Shown: positions 34,290 to 45,328, counted from the first letter of the stretch. The stretch is DNA of 64,000 nucleotides from Allolobophora icterica (GCA_963556255.1 OY744608.1:7039523-7103522), one strand, 5' to 3'. The notes: generated by a model from the sequence alone, not told the origin. Numbers and translations: made by a program.

Positions 34290-35940
34290 ATATCAACAGC
34301 TTTAATCTAATTCACCACTCTCAGCATGGATTCCAATCGGGCCATTCCACTTATATGGCCCTAATCGACATGGAGGACAAAATCACCAAAGCTATTGATT
34401 CTAACGAATACTCAGTGGGTATTTTCATCGACCTAGCCAAGGCCTTCGACACGGTCGACCATTCCATATTATTAAAAAAAATTAGAAAATATCGGAATCA
34501 GAGGCCCAATTCTCAAATGGTTCTACAGTTATTTCCTGAACCGCACTCAAAAAGTTCTATGCAATGGTGTACTGTCAGAAAGTCGCTCAATCTTATATGG
34601 GGTCCCACAGGGCTCCAATCTCGGGCCCTTACTATTTCTTTTATACATTAATGATCTAGCTACGATCTCAAAAACTCTTCACTTTATCCTATTTGCCGAC
34701 GATACCAATATTTTTTATGCTCACCAGTCTTGGCAAACCCTAATGGAAACCATAAATTCAGAATTAAAACTTGTAAACTATTGGTTCACGGCAAATAGGC
34801 TCACCCTCAACGTTGACAAAACCAACTTTATAATTTTTAAATCCCATAGGAAAATTACACCTATTGATATCACCCTGGAAATAGCGGGAACCCCTTAGCC
34901 CAAGTTGAGTCTTCCAAATTCCTGGGTGTGATTGTTGATAGGCACCTATCTTGGAAAGAACACATTGATTTCATTGCACAAAAAATTGCGAAAAACATAG
35001 GCATTATAAAAAGGATCTCCTACCTACTTCCTGAGACTATCAGACTGAACCTTTACCTTTCCTTAGTCCTACCGTACTTAAGTTATTGTAATTTAATCTG
35101 GGCATCCACCTACGACTCCAGACTTAGTAAATTAATAATTCTTCAAAAAAGAGCAGTTAGAATGGTTGCCGGTGTCCCCACTGGCACCCATACTAGTCCA
35201 ATTTTTACTAGACTTAACCTTCTAGACATAAAGCAACTTAGATCTTCACAGATAGGAAAGTTCCTCTACCTGTCTGAACATAACAGTCTACTAGCTTCAT
35301 TTCAGAATTACTTTATAGCCGGCTCGCAGATTCACATCCACAATACTAGGAATGCTAGCTCACTCAGACCTACTAAAGCCCGCACAAACACACGAGCATT
35401 TAGCATAAAAGTTTTCGGACCTAAATTATGGGCGAAGATTCCTCCAGACATTCGCCTCTCTCCAAATATTGATTTATTTAAGACCCGTTTGAAATCGTTC
35501 CTAATGAGTTCTGTCGCAATTGAACTTTAACATTGAACGCACGGGGTGTCGTTGCGCTGTGTGGTTCACGTGTACGCACGTGGGCCACTTCTACTCCCAT
35601 TTTTTTACTCGCCAGTGATTCTTATTCCTTTCTACTTTTCTTCACCGCTTTAGTTAGTTAGTTAAGCTTAGTAAGATAGTTAAGATTAGTTAAGCAGTTT
35701 TGATTTGCCTTACTTTCTTTCTCCTCCTTGGTTTCTTTCAAGACAGCCATACTGACCGTGCTACTTAATCCAGTAGGTGTCCCTGCCCAGCGGGAATTCT
35801 TCCCTTTGGGGCCACCTTTTGCCTCAACAGGCGTGACCTGCGAATAATTCTTGTTTTAATTGTTTTTGAAATTTTGGTTGTCATTACGTCTATTGAGATG
35901 CAATAAAATGATTTGATTGATTGATTGATTGATTGATTGA
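34290..35940 (+). mobile_element. Jockey/CR1-superfamily non-LTR retrotransposon, 5'-truncated
   Basis: Contains the 3' half of a reverse transcriptase in at least three frames. Blocks: QHGFQSGHST, FIDLAKAFDTVDHSIL, GVPQGSNLGP, the catalytic FADDTN box (near 34694) and KFLGVIVDRHLSWKEHI. A clean 200-codon end (34928-35530) finishes in KLWAKIPPDIRLS…FKTRLKSFL. Frame breaks lie near 34490 and 34895. About 390 bp of 3' UTR follows, then a (TGAT)n tail (35911-35940), typical of CR1-related elements. The endonuclease half is gone, so it is dead. Confidence 0.85.
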
Positions 35941-36050
35941 TAATATAATATAATATAATATAATATAATATAATATAATATAATATAATATAATATAATA
36001 TAATATAATATAATATAATATAATATGATATAATATAATATAATATAATA
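35941..36050. repeat. (TAATA)n microsatellite, right part
   Basis: Continuation of the pentanucleotide array interrupted by the retrotransposon. Confidence 0.95.
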
Positions 36051-36054
36051 TAGG

Positions 36055-37515
36055 CCTAATACTTACTCAAGAAGCCTAATCTTGACACAAACCTCTGCAA
36101 AAACTACCGTCCAATCTCTAATCTATCATTTCTCTCCAATACTCTTGAACGCCTTGTCTCTCTTCAACTTCTTCCCTATCTGGAACAATCTGGTCTTTTG
36201 GCTCCTTTCAGTCAGAGCTCACCACTCCACTGAAACTGCCCTTCTTTCTTTGCTTTCTGAAATTTATTCAGCTGTTGATAGGTCCGAACTCACTCTTCTG
36301 CCGCTGATGTCTCCTCAGCCTTTGACATGGTCGAACACACCATTCTTCTACAGCGCCTTGAGACATCTTGCGGTCTCAAGGGCCCTCCTCTCCGGTTGTT
36401 CCGGTCATACCTATCTGATCGCACTCAGATGGTTATCTATGGTGAATCTAGAACTCTGTGGGTCCCTGTTAAAATGGGTGTTCCGCAGGGCTCTGTTTGG
36501 GCCCTCTCCTCTTTATTTATACACGGCCGGTATCCCCTCTCTACTCCCCATCCATGGGGCTCCAGGCCACCTCTTTGCTGACGATGTCCAGGCTTACGTT
36601 GATGGGCCTCCTTCCTCTCAACTTCTTCTTGCTCAGCGCATCGAAGCTCTTTCTCATGATCTTCATACCTGGATGTCTTGCAATTGCCTCTCCCTCAATT
36701 CGTCCAAAACCCAATTTATCTGGTTTGGCACTCCTCAGCAACTTCAAAAACTCGACTTTGCTGTGCTGTCTCAAAGGTTTCCGTTTTTCACTTTCTCGTC
36801 TAGCGTTCGTGATCTAGGAGTGACCCTTGACAATTCTCTCACCTTTACTGAACACATTTCCAAACTCACTCGCACTTCCTATTTTCACCTAAGGCGCCTT
36901 ACAGCTATCCGTCGCTCTCTCTCATCTCCAATTTTCACTTAAATTGTCCTTGCATTTGTCTGCTCTAGACTTGACTACTGCAATTCCATCCTCATTGGTC
37001 TGCCCAAAGTCCGTCTTGCTCCTCTTCAGTCCGTTCTCAATGCTTCTGCTAGATTAATTGCCCGTCTTCCTCGATTCTCTCATATCACCACCTTTATGGC
37101 AGAAGAACTCCACTGGCTCCCGCTTTCTGCCCGCATCCAATTCAAGGTCCTCATCCTTATCTCTAAGGCTCAACTTGGTTTCGCTCCAAAATATTTATGT
37201 GATTTAATTCATCGCCCTCACTCAGCAGAGTACTCTGCTGCTTCTCTTCGTCCTCTTCGTTCATCTGACCGTTTGGACCTCCTCGTTCCCCGTGTCAGGA
37301 CTTCTCTGGCTCAATCTAGGTCTTTTGCCCCGATTGGCCCCGCTCTTTGGAATGAGCTTCCTCCGTTCGTTCGTTCTTCTATTCTCTCAGGTAACGTCTC
37401 TTCCTCTTTTACCTTTCTTAAAACTTGCATTTTCTCTCGGGGTCTCTCGCACTGGGAGCGCTTCTGAATGGCCCTCCGGCTAGAAGCGCTTTATAAATAT
37501 CTGAATACAATAATA
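36055..37515 (+). mobile_element. L2-like non-LTR retrotransposon, 5'-truncated and frameshifted
   Basis: Reverse transcriptase pieces in alternating frames: AHHSTETALL, AFDMVEHTILLQRL, SYLSDRTQMV, GVPQGSV, HLFADDVQAY (catalytic box near 36570), then SSSVRDLGVTLDN, a stop at 36940, SRLDYCNSILIGLP and a last open stretch from 37096 to 37467 with EELHWLPLSARIQFKVL and ALWNELPPFVR. This order and wording are those of L2 elements. It ends with AGCGCTTTATAAATA…AATACAATAATAAA near 37515. Not functional. Confidence 0.85.
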
Positions 37516-37744
37516 AATTACTTTACAGTTCTGAGTGACTTCTGAACCTCTTCTATATAAGCTGGCCAGAGTGGGGCTTTGTTCTCCCATTCCAGGTGGG
37601 GGGAGACGTTAGACGACACTGGCCTGGACAGTTACTACGCTATAATATCTGGATTATTTAATAACGCCTAAACAGCTCAGCTAACAAGCTAGGATACATC
37701 GCGGGAACCAGATTATTCACAGTTTACGTTGGTGCAATATTATA

Positions 37745-37865
37745 CAGCGTGGCGAAAGAAACACGAAATCTCAAACAACTTGCCCAAGGTCTGTATACGG
37801 AGCAGAACCCGCAGCCGCATGATTAGTGATCAAGTGTGTTACCGATAGACCACAGCGTTGCACAT
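37745..37865 (-). repeat. tRNA-derived SINE, partial
   Basis: On the minus strand: GTGGTCTATCGGTAACACACTTGATCACT…GCGGGTTCTGCTCC followed by ACCTTGGGCAAGTTGTTTG. Same head and body start as the SINE at 38411. The preceding 37516-37744 holds nothing I recognise. Confidence 0.7.
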
Positions 37866-37925
37866 TATGAATGAATTAAAGACGTTTGCGAAGCCGATTC
37901 TAAGAAGATTTCGGTGTTAGTCTAG

Positions 37926-38150
37926 GCAGGCCCGGTTCGTCCATATGGGCAACTGGGCAGCCGCCCAGGGCCGCCGATTTTTAGGGGGCCGCAAATTTTC
38001 CATTTTTCAAAAGTTATTTAATTATTATTCGTAAAAAGAGGTGAATGACTAAAAAAAGGTCATAAACTTTTTTGTGCTTAGGGCCGCCGGTTTGCCTAGG
38101 GCCGCCGATTTGCCCAGGGCCGCCAAATGTCTTGAGCCGGGCCTGTACTG
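37926..38150. mobile_element. Probable MITE with GGCCGCC motifs
   Basis: About 225 bp with opposed ends CAGGCCCGGTTCGTCC and its imperfect complement (…GAGCCGGGCCTG), and four internal copies of GGGCCGCC. No clear target duplication and no coding capacity. It is widespread in form, but the superfamily is not resolved. Confidence 0.55.
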
Positions 38151-38410
38151 TCTAGGTTCCATCGATCTTGGTTTTGAAGATATCGATCTTTCGGATTCCG
38201 AATGGTCGAAGGAGCTGGACAAATTCATCAACACGTTTTGAGGTAATTCTCTTGATAAAGTTCTAACCTAACTGTTGTCATCATCATCATCGTCTTGATC
38301 AACAATAATTATCATCATAATCATCTTCATCATCTGTAGATTTTTGTGACTAGAGGATGTGGACGTGCAAGACTCTCTAATTAGTTTGATATCGCCCTTG
38401 TAATACATAA

Positions 38411-38650
38411 GTGCGGCACGGTGGAGTATCGGTAACGCGTTTGGTCAATAGATCATGCGGTCGCGGGTTCGACTCCTTGCAACGACCTTGGGCAAGTTGT
38501 TTGCGCACGCCGTGCCTCTGTTACCAAGCAGTATAATTTGGTACCGGCGTAAGCTGGGAAGTAAACGGCAAGTCCTGCAGGGATGCACTAGCCCCGTGTC
38601 CAGGACCTTGGGATTCGTCCATTGCCGGTTCAATAGCTAAGAAAAGGAGA
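38411..38650 (+). repeat. tRNA-derived SINE
   Basis: Head with an A-box-like GGTGGAGTATCGG and a perfect B box GGTTCGACTCC (about 38466), then CCTTGGGCAAGTTGTTTGC and a tail with CGTGCCTCTG, GGCGTAAGC and CCCCGTGTCC. RNA polymerase III would transcribe such an element from its internal promoter. It shares its tail with the SINEs in both ZNFX1 genes. Confidence 0.8.
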
Positions 38651-39125
38651 TGAGCGCCTCACCTACGTCCCACTTGGGATATGGCCTGACTTTAATACAT
38701 AGCTAATAATATTAATAACTTCTATCGGGCTGGTGTCTGATGCACAAGGCATCAACTGATGTACAAAAACGAAGCCGTAATCGCAATAGGGCCTATATAA
38801 TTATATATGTCAACATTGCAGAATCTGAAATGAAGTTAAATGCAGTGCCAGTTACACTGACTCAACCTCTTTATGCTGCACTACTGCAGACGAGCATCGA
38901 TGAACGATTTGGACAATAAATACATAAATAAACAATAAATACATAAATACATAAAAAAATTGATAAATATATAAACAATAAACAAATAAATGAATAAATA
39001 AATACAAACATTAAAAATATCATTTAAATTCTGAGGCCATGAATCCGAGGATATGTCACACTAGCGCAATCAATAATAATATTCTTTATTATTTCAAACT
39101 GACAGACGCAGTAAGATTACATTGA
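38651..39125. other. No gene; AT-rich low-complexity tract
   Basis: Contains an A/T-rich stretch of AAATAAATACATAAA variants (about 38915-39010) and otherwise unremarkable sequence. Confidence 0.55.
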
Positions 39126-39179
39126 AACATGAAATTACAATCAAGATCTTAATTAAGATCTTGATTGTAATTTCATGTT
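39126..39179. repeat. Perfect 54-bp palindrome
   Basis: Two 27-bp arms with no spacer, centred at 39152/39153 on TTAATTAA (arm starts AACATGAAATTACAATC). No mismatch. Confidence 0.95.
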
Positions 39180-39313
39180 CCAATAAATTACATAATTACA
39201 CCGTCCGTGCCATCGCCTACGGGAGACCTCGTATGCCCTCCGCCCTATAGGCCTCAACAATTCACCCTTCCTCTAACAATTTTATTTCCAGGAAGTTATA
39301 TTAAGGTATCTAC

Positions 39314-40079
39314 TGTCACAAAATGGTCTGTATAACTAAAGACCTTTACCTGAGGATAGCACACCTGTAAGGTTAGGCTAGATTGAGGTAGGCGGAGACG
39401 ATCGCATGAACAATTAGAGGATGGGTTAGAGGTCAGTTAGAAGACAGTCGGACAGAGATAGTCGGTGAAGACAGATGGTCCGCTGAGGGGAATCCGAAGA
39501 AGACGTCGGGGAAGGTCGGAAGGACGGACGGACTGACGACGTAGTGGACGGCAGGAAGTTTTAGCTTCGTCGTAGCTTCGTATTCCCCGGTGAGGGTGAT
39601 ACACAAGTGGTGAAGAGGACGCTGGTGGCGACGTGGTGTCTGGAACGTGGTGACGTGGAAGACGTGGTGTCTGGAACGTGGTGACTGGAACTGGAACCTG
39701 GTGTCTGGAACGTGGTGACGTGGAAAACAGGATGACGTGGAGGAGACGAACCTGTTGAGCGACGGATGGTTTGATCCAAGTTTCGAGTATCGACGGGTGT
39801 GACCAAGTTTAGAGAGCGCCTCTTAAGCAGAACAATTGGGAGGGTTGTGGGTTTTGTGTTTTTCGTGTTTTGGTTATGTTGAGTGTGGGTTTGGCACTCC
39901 AGACTGTGTGTATACTTTTGAACTGTAGAGTAGGTTAGTAGGTTGTATTTTTCATGTTAACCCAAAAGAAGGGATCCATTTTGGAACTTTGTACATATAA
40001 TGTAAATAAATATGTTTTATTTTCTTCTTTTATCTTTGAGTTAGAATAAGTTAGAAAACTAGAATAAGAACTCGTGACA
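39314..40079 (+). mobile_element. LTR 1 of Gmr1-like element I (5' LTR)
   Basis: A 766-bp LTR, TGTCACAAAA…CTCGTGACA. It is matched at an offset of 4,094 bp by LTR 2 (43408-44167) with only two substitutions noticed (one each near 39434 and 40010). Two bases after it comes TGGCGACCCTGACGAG (40082-40097), a primer-binding site that ends in the complement of a tRNA CCA terminus. Confidence 0.93.
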
Positions 40080-40081
40080 TT

Positions 40082-40097
40082 TGGCGACCCTGACGAG
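40082..40097 (+). other. Primer-binding site of element I
   Basis: TGGCGACCCTGACGAG, complementary to a tRNA 3' end (…GGTCGCCA). The same sequence follows LTR 3 at 47502. The tRNA was not identified. Confidence 0.75.
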
Positions 40098-40254
40098 ACC
40101 CTTCTTTTGTAGGGTAGATGTTTGTAGGCCTATAGTAGGATAGGGTGATAAAACTTTGCTTGGGTATAGCAGGATTGTATAAAGTAGTAGTCCTATAGAA
40201 AATAATAGGATTGAATTACATTTTTTTTGGCTTCTGTTGAATTGTAAATTTGAA

Positions 40255-43230
40255 ATGGCAACTGTGCATGAACTAAAGGAAGTAGGGGAGAGTATGGGTT
40301 TACAAGGGGATTCCTTGCAGGCGTTTATTAAGGAACAGCAGGCAGAGGAGAGGGATAGGAGAAGTATGGAAAGAGAAGAACGAGTAAGGATTTTCGAACT
40401 GGAGAAAATGAGGTTGGAAAAAGATCAAAAGGAATTGGAAGCTAGTTTAGAAAGAGAAAGAATGAAAGCTGACTCGTCGAAAATGTTTCGGTCATCTGGA
40501 GGAAGTAGGGATGATGAGGATGATGGAAGGGAAATATTGATGAAATGTCGGGCGAAAATTCCCAAGATGCCATGTTTTGATGAGGATAAGGATTTCATGG
40601 ATTCATATCTGAACCGCTTTGAGCGTTTCGCACACGCCAGCGGATGGAAACGTTCGGAATGTGCCATTTATCTGAATGCACTCCTCAAGGGAATGGCTCT
40701 GGATGTGTATTCTCGTTTGCCTCCAGAAGAAGCTGAGAATTACGACAGCTTGAAGCAAGCGCTTCTAAAGCGATATCAATTGTCGGAAGAAGGATTCAAA
40801 ACACGTTTTAGACAAGCCAGATCGGAAAAAGGGGAATCACCACCACAGTTCCTTACTAGGTTGGATAGCTACCTACAACGATGGATTGAATTGTCAAAAG
40901 TAACTCAGAGCTATGAGGGGCTAAAGTTGCTAATGATAAAGGAACAGTATTTGGATGCATGTCCGAAAGATTTAGCTTTGTTTTTGAAGGAACGGGCGCC
41001 TGACAATGTTGCTGATCTGGGCAAGTTGGCTGAACAATATACAGATGCGCACAACGAGAAGGTTTGGATAAGAGAAGAAATTAAGAATCGGACGGATAGC
41101 CAACAACAGTCTGAAGCTGTTAGGAAATGTTACAATTGTGGAAGCACTTCGCATGTGCAGAAGTTTTGTACGGTCGGTAGGAAAGGGGTGACAGTAGGTC
41201 AGCGTAATGGTACGCAGAAGGACAGAAAATGTTTCATATGCGGAAAAGGAAATCATTTGGCCCGCAACTGTTTCATGAACCCAAAAACAGGAGCAATGCT
41301 GACGGCAAGAACTGCGTCTCAAGAAGGATTTGAACAGTTTGAGCACAGGAAGAAAAATCCATCGACCAGTGAAAATAGGTTGGGAAGCGATAATAATGGG
41401 AAGCCACATGCTGAACGAAGAGATTCAGAATCGCAGACAGGCGATCACCACTGTTGTGGAATGATGGCAGCAGGAGGACTGGGGTTGAAATGTGGATGCT
41501 TCTACCCGATTGTGTCTGAGGCGTGTTTCACTCGACATATGTCAGACTCGACTACAAAGATGCCGGTCAGTGAAGGACGACTAGATGGAAACCGCGTTTG
41601 TGTTCTTCGAGATACGGGGTGTTCTACGGTGGTAGTGAAGAAGAGTTTGGTGGCGCCACAACATTTTACCGGACTAAATGAATTTTGTGTGCTGATTGAT
41701 GGGACCGTAAGACAAGTTCCGGTAGCAGTAGTTCCTCTGGAAACGCCATACATTACTGGAATGGTGAAAGTGGTTTGCATGAAAAATCCTTTATATGATG
41801 TCATCATTGGAAACGTTCAAGGAGTTAAGGATACAGTAAGGGAAACACCCGAACCGGAAGAAAAGGAAATTAGAATTCAACAGGAAAACCCTGTGGCTGC
41901 AGTGGTTACCAGGAGCCAGGCTATCCCCATCAAGATTAAACCGCTTACAGCGATGAAGGAAATAGAAACAAATATCTCAAGGAAAGACATGATAGATATG
42001 CAGAAGGAGAAGATGGTGGCGTTCCTTGGGTCGTTGGCTACGGAGCCAGGAATGGTCGGGAACCAGATGCAACAGGTGGAGTTACTTCAAGAAGAGCTTG
42101 CAACACAGCAGAATCAATACGAGCAGTTAATTCAAAAGGGATTAGCCATCTTGGATCGGATCGAACCGGATTCAGCAGATGCAAGCCAGATCAACCAGCA
42201 GATCGAAGAGATCAACATTGGATGGGACAAGCTCAACAGTCGGCTCGGCGAGCGCCAAGCTGGGCTCACTAACATGCTCGAACTGAGCACGGGCTTCTAC
42301 AATGCGCTGCAGGAACTGAGCGAGTGGGTGCCAACCAAGACGGACTTTGTCGAAGGACTTGCGAGTCAAGTTGGAGCTCAGGTGGATGCGCTCACTGAGC
42401 AGAGATTGCTGCTCAAGAATCTGGAGCAGGAGATGAAGTCGAAGAGGCAGTTGATTGAAAAGGCGCAGAACGAATGCCAACAGATGTGCGATGCTGTCAA
42501 AGAACCACTGACAAAGTTCGACTTGAAGAATAAATTCGCCTCCATCGAGAAACCGTTCAAGGACCTCGAAAGGAAAATCGAGGAACGAGAGACTTCGCTC
42601 GACTCCGCAGAACATGAAGGAACCAAGTTCCAATCAGCACTTGATGACGTTATCCAGTGGATTGACACGACAAATCGACGACTCGCCTCACTCGATCCTG
42701 TCTCAGGCGACAAGGAACGACTGAGACAACAAGTCATAGAGAACGAGGCGATCCAAAATGAGATGACATCCCGTGAGCCAGAGCTGCGCCTGCTCTTTGG
42801 AAAAGGCCAGAAGATGGCAGACAGCGTTGACTCGTCCTCCAACCTCGGCAACCGACTGGACTCTACCAAAGCCTCGTGGAACAGAGTGCGCGAAAAAGCG
42901 ACGGAAAAGAACGCAAGGGTGAAGGAGATTTCTAAGCAGGTGGCCTTTGAAAGTCGCAAGTTGTTACCCCGAGAAACGCATTATGCCACGATTGAACGAG
43001 AATGTTTAGCAATCGTTTGGGGGGTTAAGAAATTCGAACAATATTTCTATGGGAAAGAATTCATTTTGGAATGTGACCATCAACCATTGCAATACCTAGG
43101 CCGGTCGCAGTATCAGAATGGTAGGCTTATGCGTTGGGCATTGGCACTGCAACCTTATCGAATGACGTTAAGGTCAATACACGGTAAAGAGAACGTGGGA
43201 GCAGATTTCTTAAGTAGGCATCCGTGTTAA
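40255..43230 (+). CDS. Gag-protease-[spectrin-repeat capture]-RNase H fusion of LTR element I
   Basis: One unbroken frame of 991 residues from ATG 40255. In order: charged coiled-coil N-terminus (1-85); SCAN-like capsid region (about 105-260); two zinc knuckles, CYNCGSTSHVQKFC (about 292) and CFICGKGNHLARNC (about 325); retropepsin with DTGCS (about 454) and VIIGN. Then about 586-895 (42010-42939) has nothing retroviral. It is helical and spectrin-repeat-like, with W-centred helices such as INIGWDKLNSRLGERQ and VIQWIDTTNRRLASLDP, resembling spectraplakins (dystonin/MACF1/Shot). Its third positions are GC-richer than the flanks and it has no introns, so it was probably copied from spliced mRNA. 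At 42940 the frame passes into RNase H (VAFESRKLLPRE, ERECLAIVWG, ECDHQPLQYL, GADFLSR) to the stop. Integrase and reverse transcriptase are missing. The product would be a capsid-protease protein with a cytoskeletal rod. Confidence 0.85.
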   Translation: MATVHELKEVGESMGLQGDSLQAFIKEQQAEERDRRSMEREERVRIFELEKMRLEKDQKELEASLERERMKADSSKMFRSSGGSRDDEDDGREILMKCRAKIPKMPCFDEDKDFMDSYLNRFERFAHASGWKRSECAIYLNALLKGMALDVYSRLPPEEAENYDSLKQALLKRYQLSEEGFKTRFRQARSEKGESPPQFLTRLDSYLQRWIELSKVTQSYEGLKLLMIKEQYLDACPKDLALFLKERAPDNVADLGKLAEQYTDAHNEKVWIREEIKNRTDSQQQSEAVRKCYNCGSTSHVQKFCTVGRKGVTVGQRNGTQKDRKCFICGKGNHLARNCFMNPKTGAMLTARTASQEGFEQFEHRKKNPSTSENRLGSDNNGKPHAERRDSESQTGDHHCCGMMAAGGLGLKCGCFYPIVSEACFTRHMSDSTTKMPVSEGRLDGNRVCVLRDTGCSTVVVKKSLVAPQHFTGLNEFCVLIDGTVRQVPVAVVPLETPYITGMVKVVCMKNPLYDVIIGNVQGVKDTVRETPEPEEKEIRIQQENPVAAVVTRSQAIPIKIKPLTAMKEIETNISRKDMIDMQKEKMVAFLGSLATEPGMVGNQMQQVELLQEELATQQNQYEQLIQKGLAILDRIEPDSADASQINQQIEEINIGWDKLNSRLGERQAGLTNMLELSTGFYNALQELSEWVPTKTDFVEGLASQVGAQVDALTEQRLLLKNLEQEMKSKRQLIEKAQNECQQMCDAVKEPLTKFDLKNKFASIEKPFKDLERKIEERETSLDSAEHEGTKFQSALDDVIQWIDTTNRRLASLDPVSGDKERLRQQVIENEAIQNEMTSREPELRLLFGKGQKMADSVDSSSNLGNRLDSTKASWNRVREKATEKNARVKEISKQVAFESRKLLPRETHYATIERECLAIVWGVKKFEQYFYGKEFILECDHQPLQYLGRSQYQNGRLMRWALALQPYRMTLRSIHGKENVGADFLSRHPC

Positions 43231-43391
43231 GGATGTTGGTTTGGTTTACAAGCAAATTTAGTTGTTTAAGTCGTATGTTGTTTTAAAAGTTGTTAGATTA
43301 ATAGCGTTAACATAGCATTGCATATTTTTTGGTTTATTCGTAGTGCATTTTGTAATTCTTTGAGTGAGAAAAAAAATAAATTTTGTTTCTT

Positions 43392-43407
43392 GAAAGGAGG
43401 GAGGCAA
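43392..43407 (+). other. Polypurine tract of element I
   Basis: GAAAGGAGGGAGGCAA directly before LTR 2, the expected plus-strand primer. An identical tract precedes LTR 3 at 44863-44878. Confidence 0.85.
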
Positions 43408-44167
43408 TGTCACAAAATGGTCTGTATAACTAAAGACCTTTACCTGAGGATAGCACACCTGTAAGGTTAGGCTAGATTGAGGTAGGCGGAGACGATCGCA
43501 TGAACAATTAGAGGATGGGTTAGAGGTCCGTTAGAAGACAGTCGGACAGAGATAGTCGGTGAAGACAGATGGTCCGCTGAGGGGAATCCGAAGAAGACGT
43601 CGGGGAAGGTCGGAAGGACGGACGGACTGACGACGTAGTGGACGGCAGGAAGTTTTAGCTTCGTCGTAGCTTCGTATTCCCCGGTGAGGGTGATACACAA
43701 GTGGTGAAGAGGACGCTGGTGGCGACGTGGTGTCTGGAACGTGGTGACGTGGAAGACGTGGTGTCTGGAACGTGGTGACTGGAACTGGAACCTGGTGTCT
43801 GGAACGTGGTGACGTGGAAAACAGGATGACGTGGAGGAGACGAACCTGTTGAGCGACGGATGGTTTGATCCAAGTTTCGAGTATCGACGGGTGTGACCAA
43901 GTTTAGAGAGCGCCTCTTAAGCAGAACAATTGGGAGGGTTGTGGGTTTTGTGTTTTTCGTGTTTTGGTTATGTTGAGTGTGGGTTTGGCACTCCAGACTG
44001 TGTGTATACTTTTGAACTGTAGAGTAGGTTAGTAGGTTGTATTTTTCATGTTAACCCAAAAGAAGGGATCCATTTTGGAACTTTGTACATATAATGTAAA
44101 TAAATGTGTTTTATTTTCTTCTTTTATCTTTGAGTTAGAATAAGTTAGAAAACTAGAATAAGAACTC
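43408..44167 (+). mobile_element. LTR 2 (3' LTR of element I)
   Basis: Nearly identical to LTR 1 but missing the last six bases; it joins pol sequence of another copy directly at 44168. It therefore also stands as the 5' LTR of a second, internally deleted element. Confidence 0.92.
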
Positions 44168-44701
44168 ATCCCAAATTTTGCTGCAATTGCTGGACCTTTG
44201 ACCGATTTGACTCGGAAAGGAACTCCTAATGAAGTTGTTTGGGGGGATGTGCAGAACAGAGCATTTGAAGAGCTTAAGGTGCATATTGCGAATCCGCCCG
44301 TGCTTAAGCTGCCAGATTTCAATCGACTGTTTATATTACAGACAGATGCCTCTAATGTGGGTTTAGGCGCTATTTTGATGCAAGAGGGTGATGATGGCAT
44401 GAAGCATCCGGTGGCCTTTGCGAGTCGCAAGTTGCTACCTCGAGAAACTCATTATGCCACGATTGAACGTGAATGTTTAGCAATCGTTTGGGGGGTCAAG
44501 AAATTTGAACAATATTTGTATGGGAAAGAATTCATTTTGGAATGTGACCATCAACCCTTGCAATACCTAGGCCAGTCGCAGTATCAGAATGGTAGGCTTA
44601 TGCGTTGGGCATTGGCACTGCAACCTTATCGAATGACGTTAAGGTCAATACACGGTAAAGAGAACGTGGGAGCAGATTTCTTAAGTAGGCATCCGTGTTA
44701 A
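44168..44701 (+). pseudogene. RNase H end of pol, element II
   Basis: Open frame from the junction to the stop at 44701 encoding the end of a Ty3/gypsy pol: connection segment (FAAIAGPLTDLTRKG), then RNase H with acidic residues in TDASNVGLGAIL, ERECLAIVWG, CDHQPLQYL and GADFLSR. There is no integrase after it; 161 bp later comes the polypurine tract. The same RNase H, about 95% alike by eye, ends the fusion frame at 43230. Ending pol with RNase H fits Gmr1-like elements, in which integrase lies before reverse transcriptase. Confidence 0.88.
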
Positions 44702-44878
44702 GGATGTTGGTTTTGGTTTACAAGCAAATTTAGTTGTTTGAGTCGTATGTTGTTTTATAAGTTGTTAGGTTAATAGCGTTAACATAGCATTGCATAATTT
44801 TTGGGTTATTCGTTGTGCATTTTGTAATTCTTTGAGTGAGAAAAAAATAAATTTTGTTTCTTGAAAGGAGGGAGGCAA

Positions 44879-45328
44879 TGTCACAAAATAGCCTGTATAA
44901 TTAAGACCTTTACCTGAGGACAGCACACCTGTGAGGTTAGGCTAGACTGAGGTAGGCGGAGAAATTTGCATGAACAATTAGAGGATGGGTTAGAGGTCAG
45001 TTAGAAGACAGTCGGACAGAGATAGTCGGTGAAGGCAGATGGTCCGCTGAGGGGAATTCGAAGAAGACGTCGGGGAAGGTCGGAAGGAAGAACGGACTGA
45101 CGACGTAGTGGACGGCAGGAAGTTTTAGCTTCGTCGTGGCTTCGTATTCGTAAGTTTATTAAAGAATATATTTCAGTGGTTTTGGAAACATAAATAACTG
45201 AATAGTGTAAAGAATGTTTGAACTTTCGAAGCGTTCGTGTAGGAACTTTGTTTTGTAAGGGCATATGAGCCTATAATTATATATAGTTAAGACTTTGGAT
45301 TTGTTCTGGAAATAGTTTGATAAATATA
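44879..45328 (+). mobile_element. LTR 3, left part, plus extra sequence
   Basis: Starts TGTCACAAAATAGCC and follows LTR 1/2 to about 45149 with more differences than they show to each other. From 45150 it departs into sequence absent from LTR 1/2 (45150-45328 and, beyond the mariner element, 46708-47006), about 478 bp in all. LTR homology resumes at 47007. LTR 3 is thus either a longer variant LTR or one that received an insertion. Confidence 0.75.

Noticed and set aside
38411..38480. A tRNA gene
   Set aside because: The A/B boxes are present, but the cloverleaf pairing is poor and the body continues as a dispersed SINE shared with three other sites.
42172..42959. Minus-strand frames opposite the spectrin-like segment
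   Set aside because: Helical, charged coding sequence often leaves open antisense frames; the plus frame alone carries domain features.
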